NCBI RefSeq assembly: GCF_024868665.1
Contig: NW_026634130.1
Span: forward strand, 45,332 to 109,331
Length of the DNA stretch: 64,000 bases
Reading direction: 5' to 3'
Source: Triplophysa rosa
Taxonomy: Eukaryota > Chordata > Actinopteri > Cypriniformes > Nemacheilidae
The notes beneath the pieces are model-generated. The model was given only the letters and a program-made list of their open reading frames with translations. It had not been told where the DNA came from and made no database searches. Both the position numbers and the translations under genes were made by a program. Each line of letters starts with the position of its first letter. Position 1 is the first letter of the stretch. Positions 20,600-34,328 of the stretch are shown one piece after another.

Positions 20600-21795
20600 T
20601 TATTAATTTTTGATTATTAGTTTTATTCGTGTACCTTTAGGACTTGTAGGATTTGTGGCGGAGATAGCAGAGGAGATATCGATTGTTGACAGAATATTAA
20701 GTTTTTTCATTCGACACCTTGCAAAAGCAATCAAATCTGATGGAAGACCGCAGCCCACCAATATTAATAAACAAGGGAGGGGATTTTCTGTCAATTGGTA
20801 CTCAGGAGTGGACTGGCTTACCTGGAGTAAAATTAAAAAACATTTGTTCTGTTGGCCTTGACTTCTTTTCTCAAGTACCCGAAATGGCAAATGGACTAAA
20901 TATGGATTTGATGACGTTAAAAACTTAGAACGGGCAGTTCGACGACATTGCAAATCATAGGACCATGTAAGTGCCCAAGTTAAACTTAATCTTTTGGGAA
21001 GAGTTTGTATAGAACATGTCTTGGATGAGGGAGCTAGACTTCAAGTTGAAAAGCATAAAGTGCTCGAGTGCTTAATTGACACCACAACCCTGCTTGCCCG
21101 ACAAGAACTAGCATGAAAACGCTAGCTCGGACAACAAGGGTAACTACAGAGAATTTCTCAGGCTAAACATGATGAGTTGCTGGCGACGCATTTGTAGACA
21201 AGCACTGTGTTTTCTGGAATGTCAAATCGTATCCAGAATGATCTAATTCACTTTATCGCTTCTGTCATTTCTGTCAACTTTTAAAAATGAAATCAATGCA
21301 GCTCCCTTCTTTGCATGGCAAGTAGATGAAACAACAGATATAAGCAATCAAGCTCAACTGTCAATTTCTGTGCGATATGTTGACGGAAATGCAGCAATTC
21401 AAGAGAGATTTATTTGATATTTTAATGTGTCAGGTGGACGTGATGCACAATCTGTGTATGAAGGCACCGATTTGGACAAGGCCATGCCAGAACTTTATAA
21501 ACTAATGTGTCTTGGTGCTACAATTGGAGCGACATCTGCAAGAATGGAAAGGAGTTTTTCATGCCTAAAACAGACCAAGAACTACCTGCGCAATGCAACA
21601 GGTCAGGAACGTCTATCTGAACTGGCACTGTTGTCTATTGAAGCCTCCCTTGTGAAAGAATTGGAAGGAAGAGGCTCATGGTGGTGTATGCAGGTGACAG
21701 AGAAGTTCAATTCCATGAAGGAAAGAAGAGTGGACTTCACTTTTAAGGTTAGAAGTTTGAAATACTATAAATGTTTTTCACAAATATTACAATGA
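20600..21795 (+). pseudogene. Internally deleted hAT transposase with TTF-type finger (ZMYM6-like)
   Basis: Pieces of one transposase lie in order on the + strand. About 20770-20960 reads SVNWYSGVDWLTW, FCWPCLLFSS and GFDDVKNLERAVRRH, the TTF-type finger. About 21296-21420 reads WQVDETTDISNQAQLS, with the first catalytic Asp in DETTD. 21427-21795 ends with MERSFSCLKQTKNYLRN and LSELALLSIE, the hAT C-terminal dimerisation domain. The central insertion domain and the later catalytic residues are missing between about 21420 and 21430. Stops separate the first pieces. It is a non-autonomous deletion derivative. Confidence 0.75.
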
Positions 21796-21906
21796 GTTTT
21801 TTTAGTTAAATTAAGACATTTTCATATTTCAGTTGCACAAACTACATAGTTTTGCATGAAGATGTTTGTGACTCATAGGTTACATAAGAAATTGCAGAAT
21901 AGAAAA

Positions 21907-23085
21907 TTGTCAGGTCCCGGGTCTGATCACCTGTTAGTTTTGTCTTGTCTTTCACATGTTAGTGTTTCTCGAGCACATGGAGGATAGTTTGACAGCTCTC
22001 CATGTGCTTGGAGTTTGTGTGTATACCCCACCTTCCTCGTTACCTCATCACGGCGCACCTGAATTCACTCACGCTAATCTCATCACACCGGTTTCCACTC
22101 CCGCTATCTATTCTCTCCTTATTTAATCCCCTGCATTCTTTTGTTCTTTGTCAGTCCGTTAGTTTACTAACCTTCCAGTCGTGAAACTCTGGTCGTGTTA
22201 CTAAGTCCAGTCCAGTCCAGTCCAGTCAAGTCCAGTTACTAATTACTCTTGTTTGTCCAGGCTCCAGAGCTTTGTGCACCCTGCCTGGTGTCCCTCTGTT
22301 TCCCCAGACCGGTGTTGATCGGGCGAGTCCGGTTCTCCTTCTGGCTGGCTGTATGGAGGAATTTCCCCAGGCGCCCTGAGATTACCGTTTCCCAACTCCT
22401 CGCTGCAAGGACCGTTGTTCATTCCCTTACTGGAGGCACTCCCACTCTCTCCGGATTCTCACGGGTTCGATCCAGCCTTTTCACGGACTCTCCCTTCGGG
22501 GCTGTTTGCACGGAACGTATCAAGGACTTTCCCTTCGGGGCTCTGTAGTGATCCCTCCAGAATCTAAAGGATTCGGTCCAGCTATATCACGGACTCTCCC
22601 TTCGGGGATGTTTGCACGGAACGTATCAAGGACTCTCCCTTCGGGGCTCTGTAGTGATCCCTCCAGAATCTAATGGATTCGGTCAAGCTATATCACAGAC
22701 TCTCCCTTCTGGGTTTGTTTGCACGGAACGTATCAAGGATTCTCCCTTCGGGGCTCTGTAGCGATCTGTCTGGAATCTCACGGATTCCGTCCAAACAATA
22801 TTACAGACTCCCCCTTCGGGGTTGTTTGCACAGAACGTTTCAAGGGCTCTCCCCCTTGGGGATTTTTTGGCAACGGCCTCTGGATTATGCAAACTCTGTT
22901 CATCTATTATTGTGAGTTATTCAGGCCCCGCTAAACCTACTCCCTGATCATTTCCCGACCGAGTGCTCGAGCCCTGACCCCTTACTTGCATAGTGCTGGT
23001 GTTTCTCATTGTGTGTTTTCACTGTCATTATCGGAATAAATCTTTTGACCCTGCATCTGACTCCTGCCCTTACTACCCCATAACA
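21907..23085 (+). mobile_element. Solo LTR, family 1, copy 2
   Basis: Starts TGTCAGGTCCCGGG and ends CCCCATAACA. Perfect 6-bp target duplication gaaaat (21901-21906 and 23086-23091). It shares its start, the ctcgagcacatgg region and the overall plan with 1856-3016. A ttatttaatcc TATA-like site (about 22118) and an aataaa (about 23035) mark likely transcription signals. An internal tandem array occupies 22480-22870. Confidence 0.9.
22480..22870. repeat. Tandem array in the LTR, unit about 105-110 bp
   Basis: Recurring ctcccttcggggctctgtag and gtttgcacggaacgtatcaa blocks form about 3.7 diverged units. The ccgaagggagagtcc-type motifs can pair locally. Copy 1 of the LTR has a comparable but different array, so arrays appear to have evolved separately. 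Confidence 0.85.
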
Positions 23086-23752
23086 GAAAATAGATTAGAT
23101 TATGATTGCATTCGTTTCCACTAAAAAGATTATAAGCGTTCATTTATGCAAGCATTAATTGTAAATTATTTTTATCATTTGTAATATATTAATAAATATG
23201 ACATTTTAAGATCGTTAGGTGAACTGCATTACTCATAATTTACTTTTGCTCTGTGTTGATCTGTTCCCTTACAAAGTGAAGAAGTATGCTAAGAGCAGAC
23301 AGAAAAGGCAGTGAAGTGAGTTCAGGGTTTTAGGATTAGGAAATGTTCTTGTACTGGCGTTAATAGAATTAGTAAAATAATTGGTAAGTGAATTTGAAAA
23401 GGTCAATCATTTTACATTTAAAGACAGTTTCAAATTGAAATCCATTGCATTTTCCCACTTTGTTTTGTTTTGTCCTCCAGCCTGCATTTTTGTTCAAAAA
23501 CTTTTGCTTGTGATCAGGCTTGCTCAGGATAGCAGCAGCGCTAAAGTAAGTCACATCTCTTTTTGATAATATTTGATTTAATCTCCTAAATGCTTTGAGT
23601 ATTTCTAGGCCTGCTAATAATTAAATTGATGGTGGGCTGCTTATAGGAATTCGCAAGAGTTCCAGAGGTAGATGAAGGTGGTGTTGATGTACATTTTGTC
23701 ATCAAAGCAGGGAAAATAAAAAACTGCAAAAATCAGAGGTTCATACTGTAAT
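23086..23752. other. Non-coding stretch
   Basis: AT-rich with no recognised gene or element; short frames only. Confidence 0.5.
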
Positions 23753-24175
23753 TGTAACGATGACGCTGAGGCAGAGTTAGAATCCATGTGCGGTAGTTTA
23801 TTTGATGAGTAACATAAACCGAGTTGAGTAGACAGGCAAAGGGTCAATACCAAGATGACTGTTCGACGTACAAAAAACATGAGTTAATCCAAAGGCAAAG
23901 GTGATTAAGCAGGCAGTGAGTCAAATCCAGAAATATAAGTCCAACCATGCAACCAAAACAAAGGGGTAATCCAGGTAATCAGAGAATAGATATCCAGGCA
24001 GAATCATACACAAAACAGGCAGAGAATACAGGGATACGCTTGGTAAGTACTGGCAATACTACCATGTGGTCTCAGACTAAATGGTCACCAAACAGGAAGT
24101 GAATGCAGAGGCAGAAGAGGGGTGGAACGGGGTCAGTAATCTGGTGACAGCTCCCTCTGCTGGCTGGGCGTTACA
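23753..24175 (-). mobile_element. Solo LTR, family 3
   Basis: On the minus strand the block starts TGTAACGCCCAG and ends ATCGTTACA. Perfect 5-bp target duplication gtaat (23748-23752 and 24176-24180). An aataaa-type signal (tttatttga on the plus strand, about 23798) lies toward its 3' side on the minus strand. No internal region is attached. Confidence 0.88.
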
Positions 24176-24639
24176 GTAATGAACTTGTAATAATAAAAAA
24201 TATATATTTTTCACACATAAACACTGAAATGACACTGGTTTTCTGACGAACGCACTTGTTAAAAGTGCAGAGATGAACAATAATTACATGGGTAGGAATC
24301 TGCATCTTTATTTTTTAAGTGCACCGCACACCACTGCCCCACATGACAATCAGATTTACAAACTTGTGTCAGGTGTTCAATTGTTTACATCAGCAATCAT
24401 TGCTTGAGGAAAAGAGTATGTAAGTGTAGCCCTGCCACGAATGTTTCTGATAATAGAGTCCCCCCACTATCAGAGTGTTTGGCTCTGCTGCTTTCTGAGC
24501 GGAGCGCCGTAGCCTGATTGACACAGAGCGTCTGCCAGCTGCAGTGTCCACTTTTGTATACACATTTAACATTTTTAGAAAGCTGCAAATTGTAATTAAC
24601 AGATAAATGATAACGTATGCATTACTAAAGTAAATGAAA
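24176..24639. other. Non-coding stretch
   Basis: No gene recognised; minus frames at 24390-24588 lack similarity I can name. Confidence 0.45.
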
Positions 24640-24932
24640 TGGATAGTTCACCCAAAAAACAAACATTCAGTCATAATTTACTTACCCTTGTTATTTCAAA
24701 CTTGTATGTCTTTCTTTCTTCTGCAGAACAAAAAAGAAGATATTTTGAAGAATGTTATTGGCAAAAGTTTTGTTCCCATACAATAGAAGTCAATGGGGAC
24801 CAATGGTTTTTGGTTGCCAGCATTCTTCAAAATGTCATCTTTTTTTGTTCTGCAGAAGAAAGAAAGTCAGGTTTAAACTGTCAAGAGGGTGAGTAAATGA
24901 CAGATTTTTAGTTTTTGGGTGACCGATCCCTT
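24640..24932. mobile_element. Palindromic MITE (foldback type)
   Basis: Ends gatagttcacccaaaaa and tttttgggtgaccgatcc are inverted. The interior also folds back, with tttcttctgcagaacaaaaa and tttttgttctgcagaagaaa as inner arms around caatggggacc. This long palindrome is the kind of hairpin MITE abundant in zebrafish relatives. It has no coding capacity. Confidence 0.85.
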
Positions 24933-26996
24933 ACATATCAATTTATGTCAGAGAAGCTACAATGTAAAAAAAATATTTTGCGACAGCTGGACATCAGCTG
25001 GAGTGACAGAAATATACCGTAAAATATTGTTTCCCCTGTAAAATTACATGATATAAGGATATATAATAAACTGTTAACCCGTTTTTCTTGTAAATTTTCT
25101 GTCTTTTTCTGTCATTTTACAGTTTTTGACCATATTTATAAAAATAAACTGTAAAAAATAAAATCTTGTTAAAAAATGAAATTTTCTTGCAGCTGAGCAC
25201 TACTGGGGCGCCGATAAACTATCTAGTAAATTTGCACTCTTTTCTGTCATTTTAAACTTTTTGACCATACTTCAAAAATACATTAAAAAAATCTGAAAAA
25301 AACATATAATTCGGGATTTTTTTACATTTTACGTGGTAAATCTGGAAAAATTCTGTAACAATACTGTTTTTTTACAGTGAAGTTCAATTTGATGTGAAAT
25401 AAAGTAATAGACTTTTCTCACTTAGGGAACTGTGATAGAAATTCACTCCACACATCTGACTTAAAATACTGTCTCCAACACACCCACACCAGTGTGTCAC
25501 GGAACAAAAGGGCTCAATTGAGGAAATCCGTAAAGGAAAGTTTATCACATACAGTGCCAGAAAAAACAGTCAATAACAAAAAGTGCCAGGGAACTCCAGG
25601 CACACAGTAGAACAAAAAGGTAATCCGAGAAAACCGGTCGTGCTAGCGCCAGTAGCCGCAACGTGGTAGGCAGAGAGGAAATATCGCCGAACGAACCCAA
25701 AAGGTCCAAGTGGCTCTCTCTCTCGAACAGCCTCACCGTGATGAGATGCGGGGTCTAAGGGTTGGAAGGTAAATCCTGGGTGTGACACAGAAATACAACG
25801 AGGAGACAGTAATCCATTAGATGCGTCTCCAGGTTGGACAATTCGAGGTTGAGACACGGCGCATAGGCTGAGGTCTCGCTCTGTGCTGTTTCAGTGTGCG
25901 GTCTTCTGGTGTTAAGAAGCGGCACTCCGCCATGCCCCAGTTTTCTTCTCAAGTTTAAGTTTTAACAATTTACTTTTTTATCAGAGATAATCGCGGAAAA
26001 CCTGATCTATATGCAACGTGGTAGGCTAACCAAATCATATTTGTAAAAGCGGCACATTCGCACATAACGAGTGCATGAAGAAATCCATGTCCGAACACGT
26101 CAGCCGCGCACTGCCTTTTTCATTGAGAGCCAGACATTTTTAACTATAACACAATAAAAAATCTAGTTAAATCCTGCCTATGGTTGCGCAATACCTGCGA
26201 GTTGTAGATGCAAAGCTTTTCATCCAGTGCGCGCTGCCGTTTTTAAGTTTAACAATTCTGAATGTCCATTTCGAGGACAGCATTGCATGTTTCGCACAGT
26301 TTTTTCAAAGCTAATAAATTGAACTGAACGAAAAGAGATGACACTGTATGAAAGACACTGAAACTGAAAGGCTAATTTTTTTATATCAACTTGGAGGAGA
26401 GCAAATGTTGTATGACGTTTTGACAAAAAGAACTGGAACCGATCATAGCCTACATAAATTCAGCGAAAGTTAATAAATGTAGATTAATAAATTAGACGCA
26501 TATATAGAAAAAAATATATAGAAAAATGTCAAAAGCAGGCTTTAAAGAAAAAGTGACAGAAAAAGTATAAAGGGGACTGTTCCCCAGTAGCTTTATGTCT
26601 AACAAAACGATCGCATCAATATAACAACACTAAAGAGCGAGCTCTTGCTTTCTTGATAGACATCTCCATTTGTCACCGTCTGCATAATAATGCCCGTTTC
26701 TTGTTAAGCAATGCATACAGAAACGTTGCCGCTGGACGCAACAGTCCTTTAGCTTGTGTTTTTAACAACACATGAAAGTACAGCACAAGACAATGTCTTT
26801 AAAATCTGTTAACGAATTAATACATTATTTTTAACCCTCTGCTCTTGTTGTTTCTTTAATAAATATAAAACAAATTCATTCTCCAAATGTTTTTTTTAAT
26901 GATATTGCCTTTTTTCATTTTAAAAAGTGAGGGGGCACAGTGACTGAAGTGGCCGGGCCATGCCCCCTCGTGCCCCCTCGTGGCGCCGACTCTGTG
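24933..26996. other. Long non-coding stretch, unclassified repeats
   Basis: No gene could be supported over about 2 kb. 25496-25960 begins tgtcacggaacaaaag and has LTR-like composition, but I found no matching end or target duplication. 26930-26990 contains the duplicated motif gccccctcgt next to the 3' end of the ZBED-like hAT copy. Confidence 0.4.
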
Positions 26997-28688
<1,692 letters not shown>

Positions 28689-29455
28689 GTCACGAACGTG
28701 TGGCGGGAAGAACCCAAGCGCACCGGAAGAGTCAGACGGGGAGTCCCACGACTCCCTTCGTCTGCGCCGGCCACGGATGCTGATGGGCGGAGGAAGAGCT
28801 GCCGGGGAAGAGGCGGACGGTGCGGCCATGCCGATGACCCCGATCTCCATGACGCGACCCTCCGGGATCACGGGTAGGGGAGATGGATTGGGTTGGGCTG
28901 AGACCCTGGGCTCCGGCCAATTCATGGCATACCGAATCATGTCCGTGAAGCCCAGCGGTCTCAGCATCCTCATCTCCTCCCGAGACAGCGGCTCATTCAG
29001 TCCGCCGTTGAACAGGGCCATCTGCTCAGTCTCATCATGGACCATCTCCCCTGCGGTCTCGAAGAATCGATCTGCGAACTCCAGGACATCGGAGTAGCCC
29101 TGTCGCAGACTGCAGAGGAGATGGGCCTGCCTGGATCGCCTAGCCTCCATCTTGCCTGCTGGGTTCAATGATGGCTCGTGTATTCTGTCACGAACATGTG
29201 GCGGGAAGAACCCAAGCGCAGGCAGGCAGTGAAGGGTTTAACAAAAAGGATATTTATTTAAACATGAAAACGAAACAAAAACCCACGATGGGGAAAAAAC
29301 GTATACGAATACAAAACATAAATTAAAACAAAACACTTCTCACAGGGGAGCAAAAAATAACCAAACAAACTAACGACGCAACGTCTAAATGAAAAGCAAT
29401 GCAAGACAAGACAAGGGTATCCACTACAGGTAATCCACAACAGGTAACGTAACAC
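28689..29455 (-). mobile_element. LTR retrotransposon fragment with gag
   Basis: On the minus strand, 29455-29189 is an LTR-like block (TGTTACG...GTGACA). It is followed by gag-like coding sequence to about 28720, then the last ~32 bp of an LTR again (28689-28720, matching 29189-29220 closely). So an internal deletion removed pol and most of the 3' LTR. It sits between copies A and B of the ZBED-like hAT. Confidence 0.7.
28721..29140 (-). pseudogene. Gag fragment of an LTR retrotransposon
   Basis: The minus frame from ATG at about 29148 reads MEARRSRQAHLLCSLRQGYS, then EFADRFFETAGEMVHDETEQ and ALFNGGLNEPLSREEM. This is the capsid-type helix pattern of Ty3-like fish gag proteins, ending in a Pro/Ala-rich linker. 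The frame runs into the truncated 3' LTR. It lacks a zinc knuckle and pol, so it is a remnant. Confidence 0.6.
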
Positions 29456-30569
29456 AAAAAGATCTTCGACAAATTCTCCTTGCCAAATGTAACGAACATA
29501 AACCAGTAACGTAGCACTTGATGAAACATCAGTGCTTTCGTCCAGCTGACTAGCAAAATCTTTTGCTGACTTCAGTCTCTCTATAAGCTGGTTTTCCAAA
29601 TTTTGCGCCATTTCCCCAATTCGACGTGACACTGTATTGTCACTAAGAGGAATTAGTTTTAACTTTTCAGATGCCTTTTCATCCAGAACTGTATTAACTA
29701 TGTCTAGTGCAGCAGGCAGTATTAATCTCTCTGCAATTGTATGTGCCGCTTTTTCTTTGGCAATACGATATGAAACTTTATACAATGCCAGGTGCAATTT
29801 GTGATTGTGTGTTATGCTTCTGCTGAGTGCCTGAGCTGATGAGTGAATTTCTTGAGCCTTCCTCTGAAAAAAGCCAATGGTTTGTCCGCCAGGTCGGCAT
29901 GGCACGTATTTAAATGTCTTTCCAGCTTCGCTGGCTTCAAACTTTCATTTGCCAACTTTTCCCTGCATATTACACACATTGGTATGGCAGCATGGTATGC
30001 GTCAGAACAGTTGACAAACCCAAACTTTAAGAAGTCATCTTTAAATGGCCTTGCTGTGGATTTCTGCTTTTTCTTTGCTGGGCCTGGGAGATAACTGCCA
30101 TGTTGTTCCTGTGCATCGCCTTCGCGGTCTTTCGTGCTGACCTCCGCTTCTGGAGGCAAGGATGGACGGCTGACGGCATTTTCAGCTCCTTCATTTGAAG
30201 AGGTCTCGCTCCCAGGCCCTCTTTTACTTGTGAAAAAATCGTAAATGGTATTTTTTGGCTTTGGCTTGCTCATGTTCAGCATAAAGACGGGTGTCACGGT
30301 ACTGAAGAATTTGCATCATCTCACAGGGAGAAAGAAAAATGGCTGCGTCAACGACACTGCGTACAGTTTACGTGGGTCAGGTGACACAGTGATGGATTTA
30401 TGGACTTATTTTGCATGTATTCAAATAATTTTGAAGTGTGTTTCTGTTCAAAATTCTTGTTATTGTTATTATTGTATAATAAAATTGAATTAATTATTTT
30501 ACTAACATTTTTCTTAAATCATCCTGGCGACCCACCTGAGGGTCGCGACCCAGGGTTTGAAAACCACTG
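29456..30569 (-). pseudogene. ZBED-like hAT, copy B (5' end to first catalytic block)
   Basis: The minus strand begins with a hAT terminal repeat (cagtggttttcaaaccctgg, ending at 30569). An ORF from 30297 follows: MSKPKPKNTIYDFFTSKRGP, a basic KKKQKS patch, then an intact BED finger C-x2-C in MCVICREKL with the His pair in RHLNTCH. After a frameshift it continues through [19 protein letters not shown] and stops at the LTR junction (29456). It supplies the N-terminal part that copy A lacks, yet overlaps copy A from the finger to GEFVEDL, so these are two copies and not one split element. Confidence 0.85.
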
Positions 30570-30782
30570 CCATATGGGTCCCACATAGCTTTGCCCATAT
30601 GAGACCTTCATGGGCTCCAAGTGGGCATATGATTTCATGCTTAAAATACATTATGCATTTGAACTTTTTAAAGATATTATATTTGGTTGATAATCCTTTT
30701 AACATACAAATATATCAGATATTTAGGCTGATTTTGTTATGTATTTAATCAGAGGCGGATTAACCATATGGGCAATTGGGCA
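30570..30782. other. Short non-coding spacer between hAT copies B and C
   Basis: AT-rich with repeated ccatatggg/gggcatatg motifs; no gene. Confidence 0.5.
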
Positions 30783-31222
30783 AGTGAGTGGATTTCTGCT
30801 TTTTCTTTGCTGGGACATAACTGCCATGTTGTTCCTGTGCATCGCCTTCGCGGTCTTTCGTGCTGACCTCCACTTCTGGAGGCAAGGATGGACGGCTGAC
30901 GGCATTTTCAGCTCCTTCATTTGAAGAGGTCTCGCTCCCAGGCCCTCTTTTACTTGTGAAAAAATCGTAAATGGTATTTTTTGGCTTTGGCTTGCTCATG
31001 TTCACCATAAAGACGGGTGTCACGGTACTGAAGCCTTTGCATCATCTCACAGGGAGAAAGAAAAATGGCTGCGTCAACGACACTGCATACAATTTAAAAA
31101 TTCTTGTTATTGTTATTATTGTATAATAAAATTGAATTAATTATTTTACTAACATTTTTCTTAAATCATCCTGGCGACCCATTTTTTAATTTGGGTCGCG
31201 ACCCAGGGTTTGAAAACCACTG
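30783..31222 (-). mobile_element. ZBED-like hAT, copy C (5' end only)
   Basis: Minus strand: terminal repeat ending at 31222, then the first ~80 codons of the transposase (31023-30783), nearly identical to copy B up to the KKKQKST patch. The BED finger and everything after it is absent. The terminal repeat abuts DIRS gag sequence. Confidence 0.85.
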
Positions 31223-32070
31223 GTGTAGAGGGTGAGAGCGGCTCTGATAATACCTAGACGATGATGTAGCACAATGCACTGTCGATTGAGAGTGCTTAGG
31301 CTGCTGATTATCCTCGACATTGGGTCTCGCCGTGAGTTGCCGAACACTGTCGTGTAGAGGGTGAGAGCGGCTGTGATAAACACCCAGAGAGAGAGAAAAC
31401 TCTTAGAAGTGGGCTGTTGGGACGGGGCAGGAACCGTCCCGGATCAACCAACCAGAGATGGAATGGCTGGGGTCGGGCCCGAAGGTCTTCTCGATCTCCC
31501 TGGGGGCTGGGAAGCAGACTGTGCACGGGATCTCGACAGCCAGAGGGCGGGCGAATCGCGGCGAAGAATATGCTTGATATCCTCTGTCTGCTTCTTTACT
31601 GTCGAGAACTGCGGCTCGACAGTATCACCAAACATCACCCAGTGCCCGCGCGGTCACCTTGGTCGCCCGTAGAGCGAGGTCGGTGACGGCGCGGAGTTCC
31701 TGCATAAGCGCTGGGTCGGTCTTTCCCTCGTGGAGCTCTCTCGACGCCTTGGCCTGATGGACCTGCAGGATGGCCATAGCGTGGAGAGAGGGGACAGCTT
31801 GGCCCACAGCAGAGTAAGCTCTCGACACCTAAGATGCCGAAAAACCTACATGCTTTGGATGGGAGTCTAGGTCGAGCCCCTGGGGGACATTGACGTATCC
31901 TCTAGCTGCCCCACCATTGAGGGAAGAAAGGGCGATGGAACTAGTTGATGTGCACGTGCCGAAAGGGGGCGTTCCAGGTCGTACTAAGTTCCTCATGCAC
32001 TTCCGGGAAAACACGGCACTGGGGGCGAGTGCGGCTTGGAGCCGCTCTCAAACCCGGGGTACCATGTAAG
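31223..32070 (-). pseudogene. DIRS-type retrotransposon gag fragment
   Basis: Minus-strand segments read AYSAVGQAVPSLHAMAILQV and ELRAVTDLALRATKVTARAL, then a Ser/Pro-rich linker with PSLVG. These match the ORF1 (Gag-like) protein of DIRS elements and the homologous part of the copy at 39530-40417. The frame is broken and the N-terminal Cys-rich region is missing. The piece is bounded by hAT copy C on one side and a solo LTR on the other. Confidence 0.75.
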
Positions 32071-32607
32071 TGTCAGGGGTGTGGTGCAGAACCCAGACGC
32101 AGGCAGTTAAAGGGGCAAATACAATTATTTTAATTAATGAACAAAACACAAAAACCCACGAGGGGGCAAACAGAAAATAAACCAGGAACCAAGGGTGGAT
32201 ACAAAAAGGGCACACAAACACTTCTTGCAAGGGGGCAAACAATAACAAAATAGGATCTTAACAGACTTAAAACGATCTAGGCAAGAACATGGCAGACATG
32301 AAACAGGGAATAAGTCAAAACGACCAAGCACGGGAACTGGGGCTTTATAAAAGGGAACACTAAAGAGGGATAATTACAAAGGGAAGGTGGCGGGCAGGTG
32401 ACGGGAATGAAACACTGATGGGGAAATTACCGGGGAAATGAGGGGGCGGGGCCAAAGCACGAGACAGGAGAAACACGCAGCACAAAGTAACCCCAATGGC
32501 CACGTGTCTTCCACACATAACATAACAAGCACAAAAGACATGGTACTGTCACAACTAGAAAACTCACAGACTAGAAAATTCATGACAAGAAGGACAGAAT
32601 CATGACA
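32071..32607 (-). mobile_element. Solo LTR, family 4
   Basis: Minus strand starts TGTCATGATTCTG and ends ACACCCCTGACA. The flanks gtaag (32066-32070) and ctaag (32608-32612) fit a 5-bp target duplication with one change. A TATA-like cttttataaagcccc lies near 32343 on the minus strand. The start ccacgtgtcttccacacata is U3-like. No internal region. Confidence 0.8.
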
Positions 32608-33496
32608 CTAAGTGTGTCGATCTTTCCATTATAACAGCTGTAATCACTTTACCAAAATACCTTAAAAATATCATAAATGCTACATTGTCATATAATAATC
32701 AACTTCTTTCTGATGTAACTTCTGTCACCAAACAACCATAAAGCTGCAGTTCCATAAAGTCCCTTTCAGTATCATTGCGTGAAAAATTGTCTGTGAAAGA
32801 TGATGAGGAAATTGTAACAAGACGAAAGAAAGTCAAGAATCCAGGTATAGCAAACACTGATCACCATAATGAAAAAAACATAATGAAAGCAATAAGAACT
32901 AGGCCTAAATCTCTGTTCATTCTCAATAAGACCTTGGACAGAGGACAATAAAGTGAATGTTGTGTGTGTAATAAATGAAGATGTTAATGATGTTTGTGTT
33001 TAAATCTCCTCCGGTGAGATCTTGACAGATTTATTGTGTTGATCTGTTATTTACACTTGATGTTCATCTAAGACTGTGTGACTTCAGTGTTTTAATGATG
33101 TATTTTCAAACAGTCATTGCAGTAGTTTACTGTAAAACACCTACAGTAACTAGCTGGCAACAGTGTTGACAATATATTACTGTAGAAATGGCTGGTAAGG
33201 GCTAACAGTGTATTATCCTACTGATACATCCACGTCAACTAATGTTCCTATGAATACTTCTCAATATTTTTTAGGTTTTTAGGTATGCAATAACTGTGAG
33301 TGAATATAATAGGTATATCTGTGAGAAACACAATAGTATATATCTGTGAGAAATTGCGAACCGGCTCACTGTGAGAATAGAATACAGAATACATGCAATC
33401 ACAATGCGAGTAAAGTTGTGTTTTTTAATCCAATTTACTAACAGTATCTCTTTCATGTCCTACTGTTATTACAGTACTTTAAAACCTACACATATC
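32608..33496. other. Non-coding stretch
   Basis: No gene recognised. 33240-33290 (aatgttcctatgaatacttc) recurs inverted near 51500-51545, marking a dispersed repeat. Confidence 0.45.
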
Positions 33497-33692
33497 CCTG
33501 ATAGCACACATACATCTAAAAGATATCCATTTGAGTTGACATTGTTTGCTCATCTGCAATATGTCTCTCTGATACATATGCTGTCAAATGTCATACAAGA
33601 TGTTTAGTATATGTTTTTATGTTTTTACACAGCAGATGTTTTTCAGATCTCCAGATTTTTACAGACATCTTACAGATGTACCTGTGCTATCT
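33497..33692. mobile_element. Short TIR element (MITE-like), copy 2
   Basis: Inverted relative of 7199-7467: ends cctgatagcacacatacatc and gatgtacctgtgctatct, with the same acatctg-rich interior, but about 70 bp shorter. Confidence 0.75.
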
Positions 33693-33804
33693 CCTACACT
33701 TCAATATTTACATGGCACGTTTATTCTGGCTGGCCTTGAGCTAAATCAATTAATGTGTTTAGCTGAAGGGTCTGACAAGTTTTGTTTTTAGATATTTTCA
33801 CAGA

Positions 33805-34215
33805 AAATGAAGATATTTCGTAATCTTATATGATTGTTATCTTCTTTGGAACTTTTTAACGAATTTACGTTTCACACGATCTTTCATCTGTAAGGCATGC
33901 ATCTAATGACAGCAACACATGTGTGAGCATTCAGTTTGAGTGACATGTGGGCAGGATTTTCTTAGGAAATGAAGATATTTCGTAATCTTATATGATTGTT
34001 ATCTTCTTTGGAACTTTTTAACGAATTTACGTTTCACACGATCTTTCATCTGTAAGGCATGCATCTAATGACAGCAACACATGTGTGAGCATTCAGTTTG
34101 AGTGACATGTGGGCAGGATTTTCTTAGGAAATGAAGATATTTCGTAATCTTATGATTGTTATCTTCTTTGGAACTTTTTAATGACTTTACGTTTCACACA
34201 ATCTTTCATCTAGTG
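33805..34215. repeat. 162-bp tandem repeat, about 2.5 units
   Basis: Units begin aaatgaagatatttcgtaat at 33805, 33967 and 34129. The first two are essentially identical over 162 bp; the third stops at about 34210 and shows a few changes. No coding frame. Confidence 0.92.
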
Positions 34216-34328
34216 TTGAACAGATTATGAAAGACCTCTGATTGGCTATTGTGTTTCCAAGGTCATCGGATATGTCTTTGAATGGCTCCTTACCCAGCGC
34301 TTGCGCAACCAAACCCGGAGGTACATGG

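Noticed and set aside
22480..22870. CRISPR-like array
   Set aside because: Units are contiguous diverged tandem repeats in an LTR with no regular spacers, in a vertebrate genome.
25496..25960. Possible further solo LTR
   Set aside because: LTR-like composition and a TGTCACGG start, but no matching end or target duplication found.
30739..30924. Plus frame with hydrophobic run
   Set aside because: Antisense of hAT copy C coding sequence.
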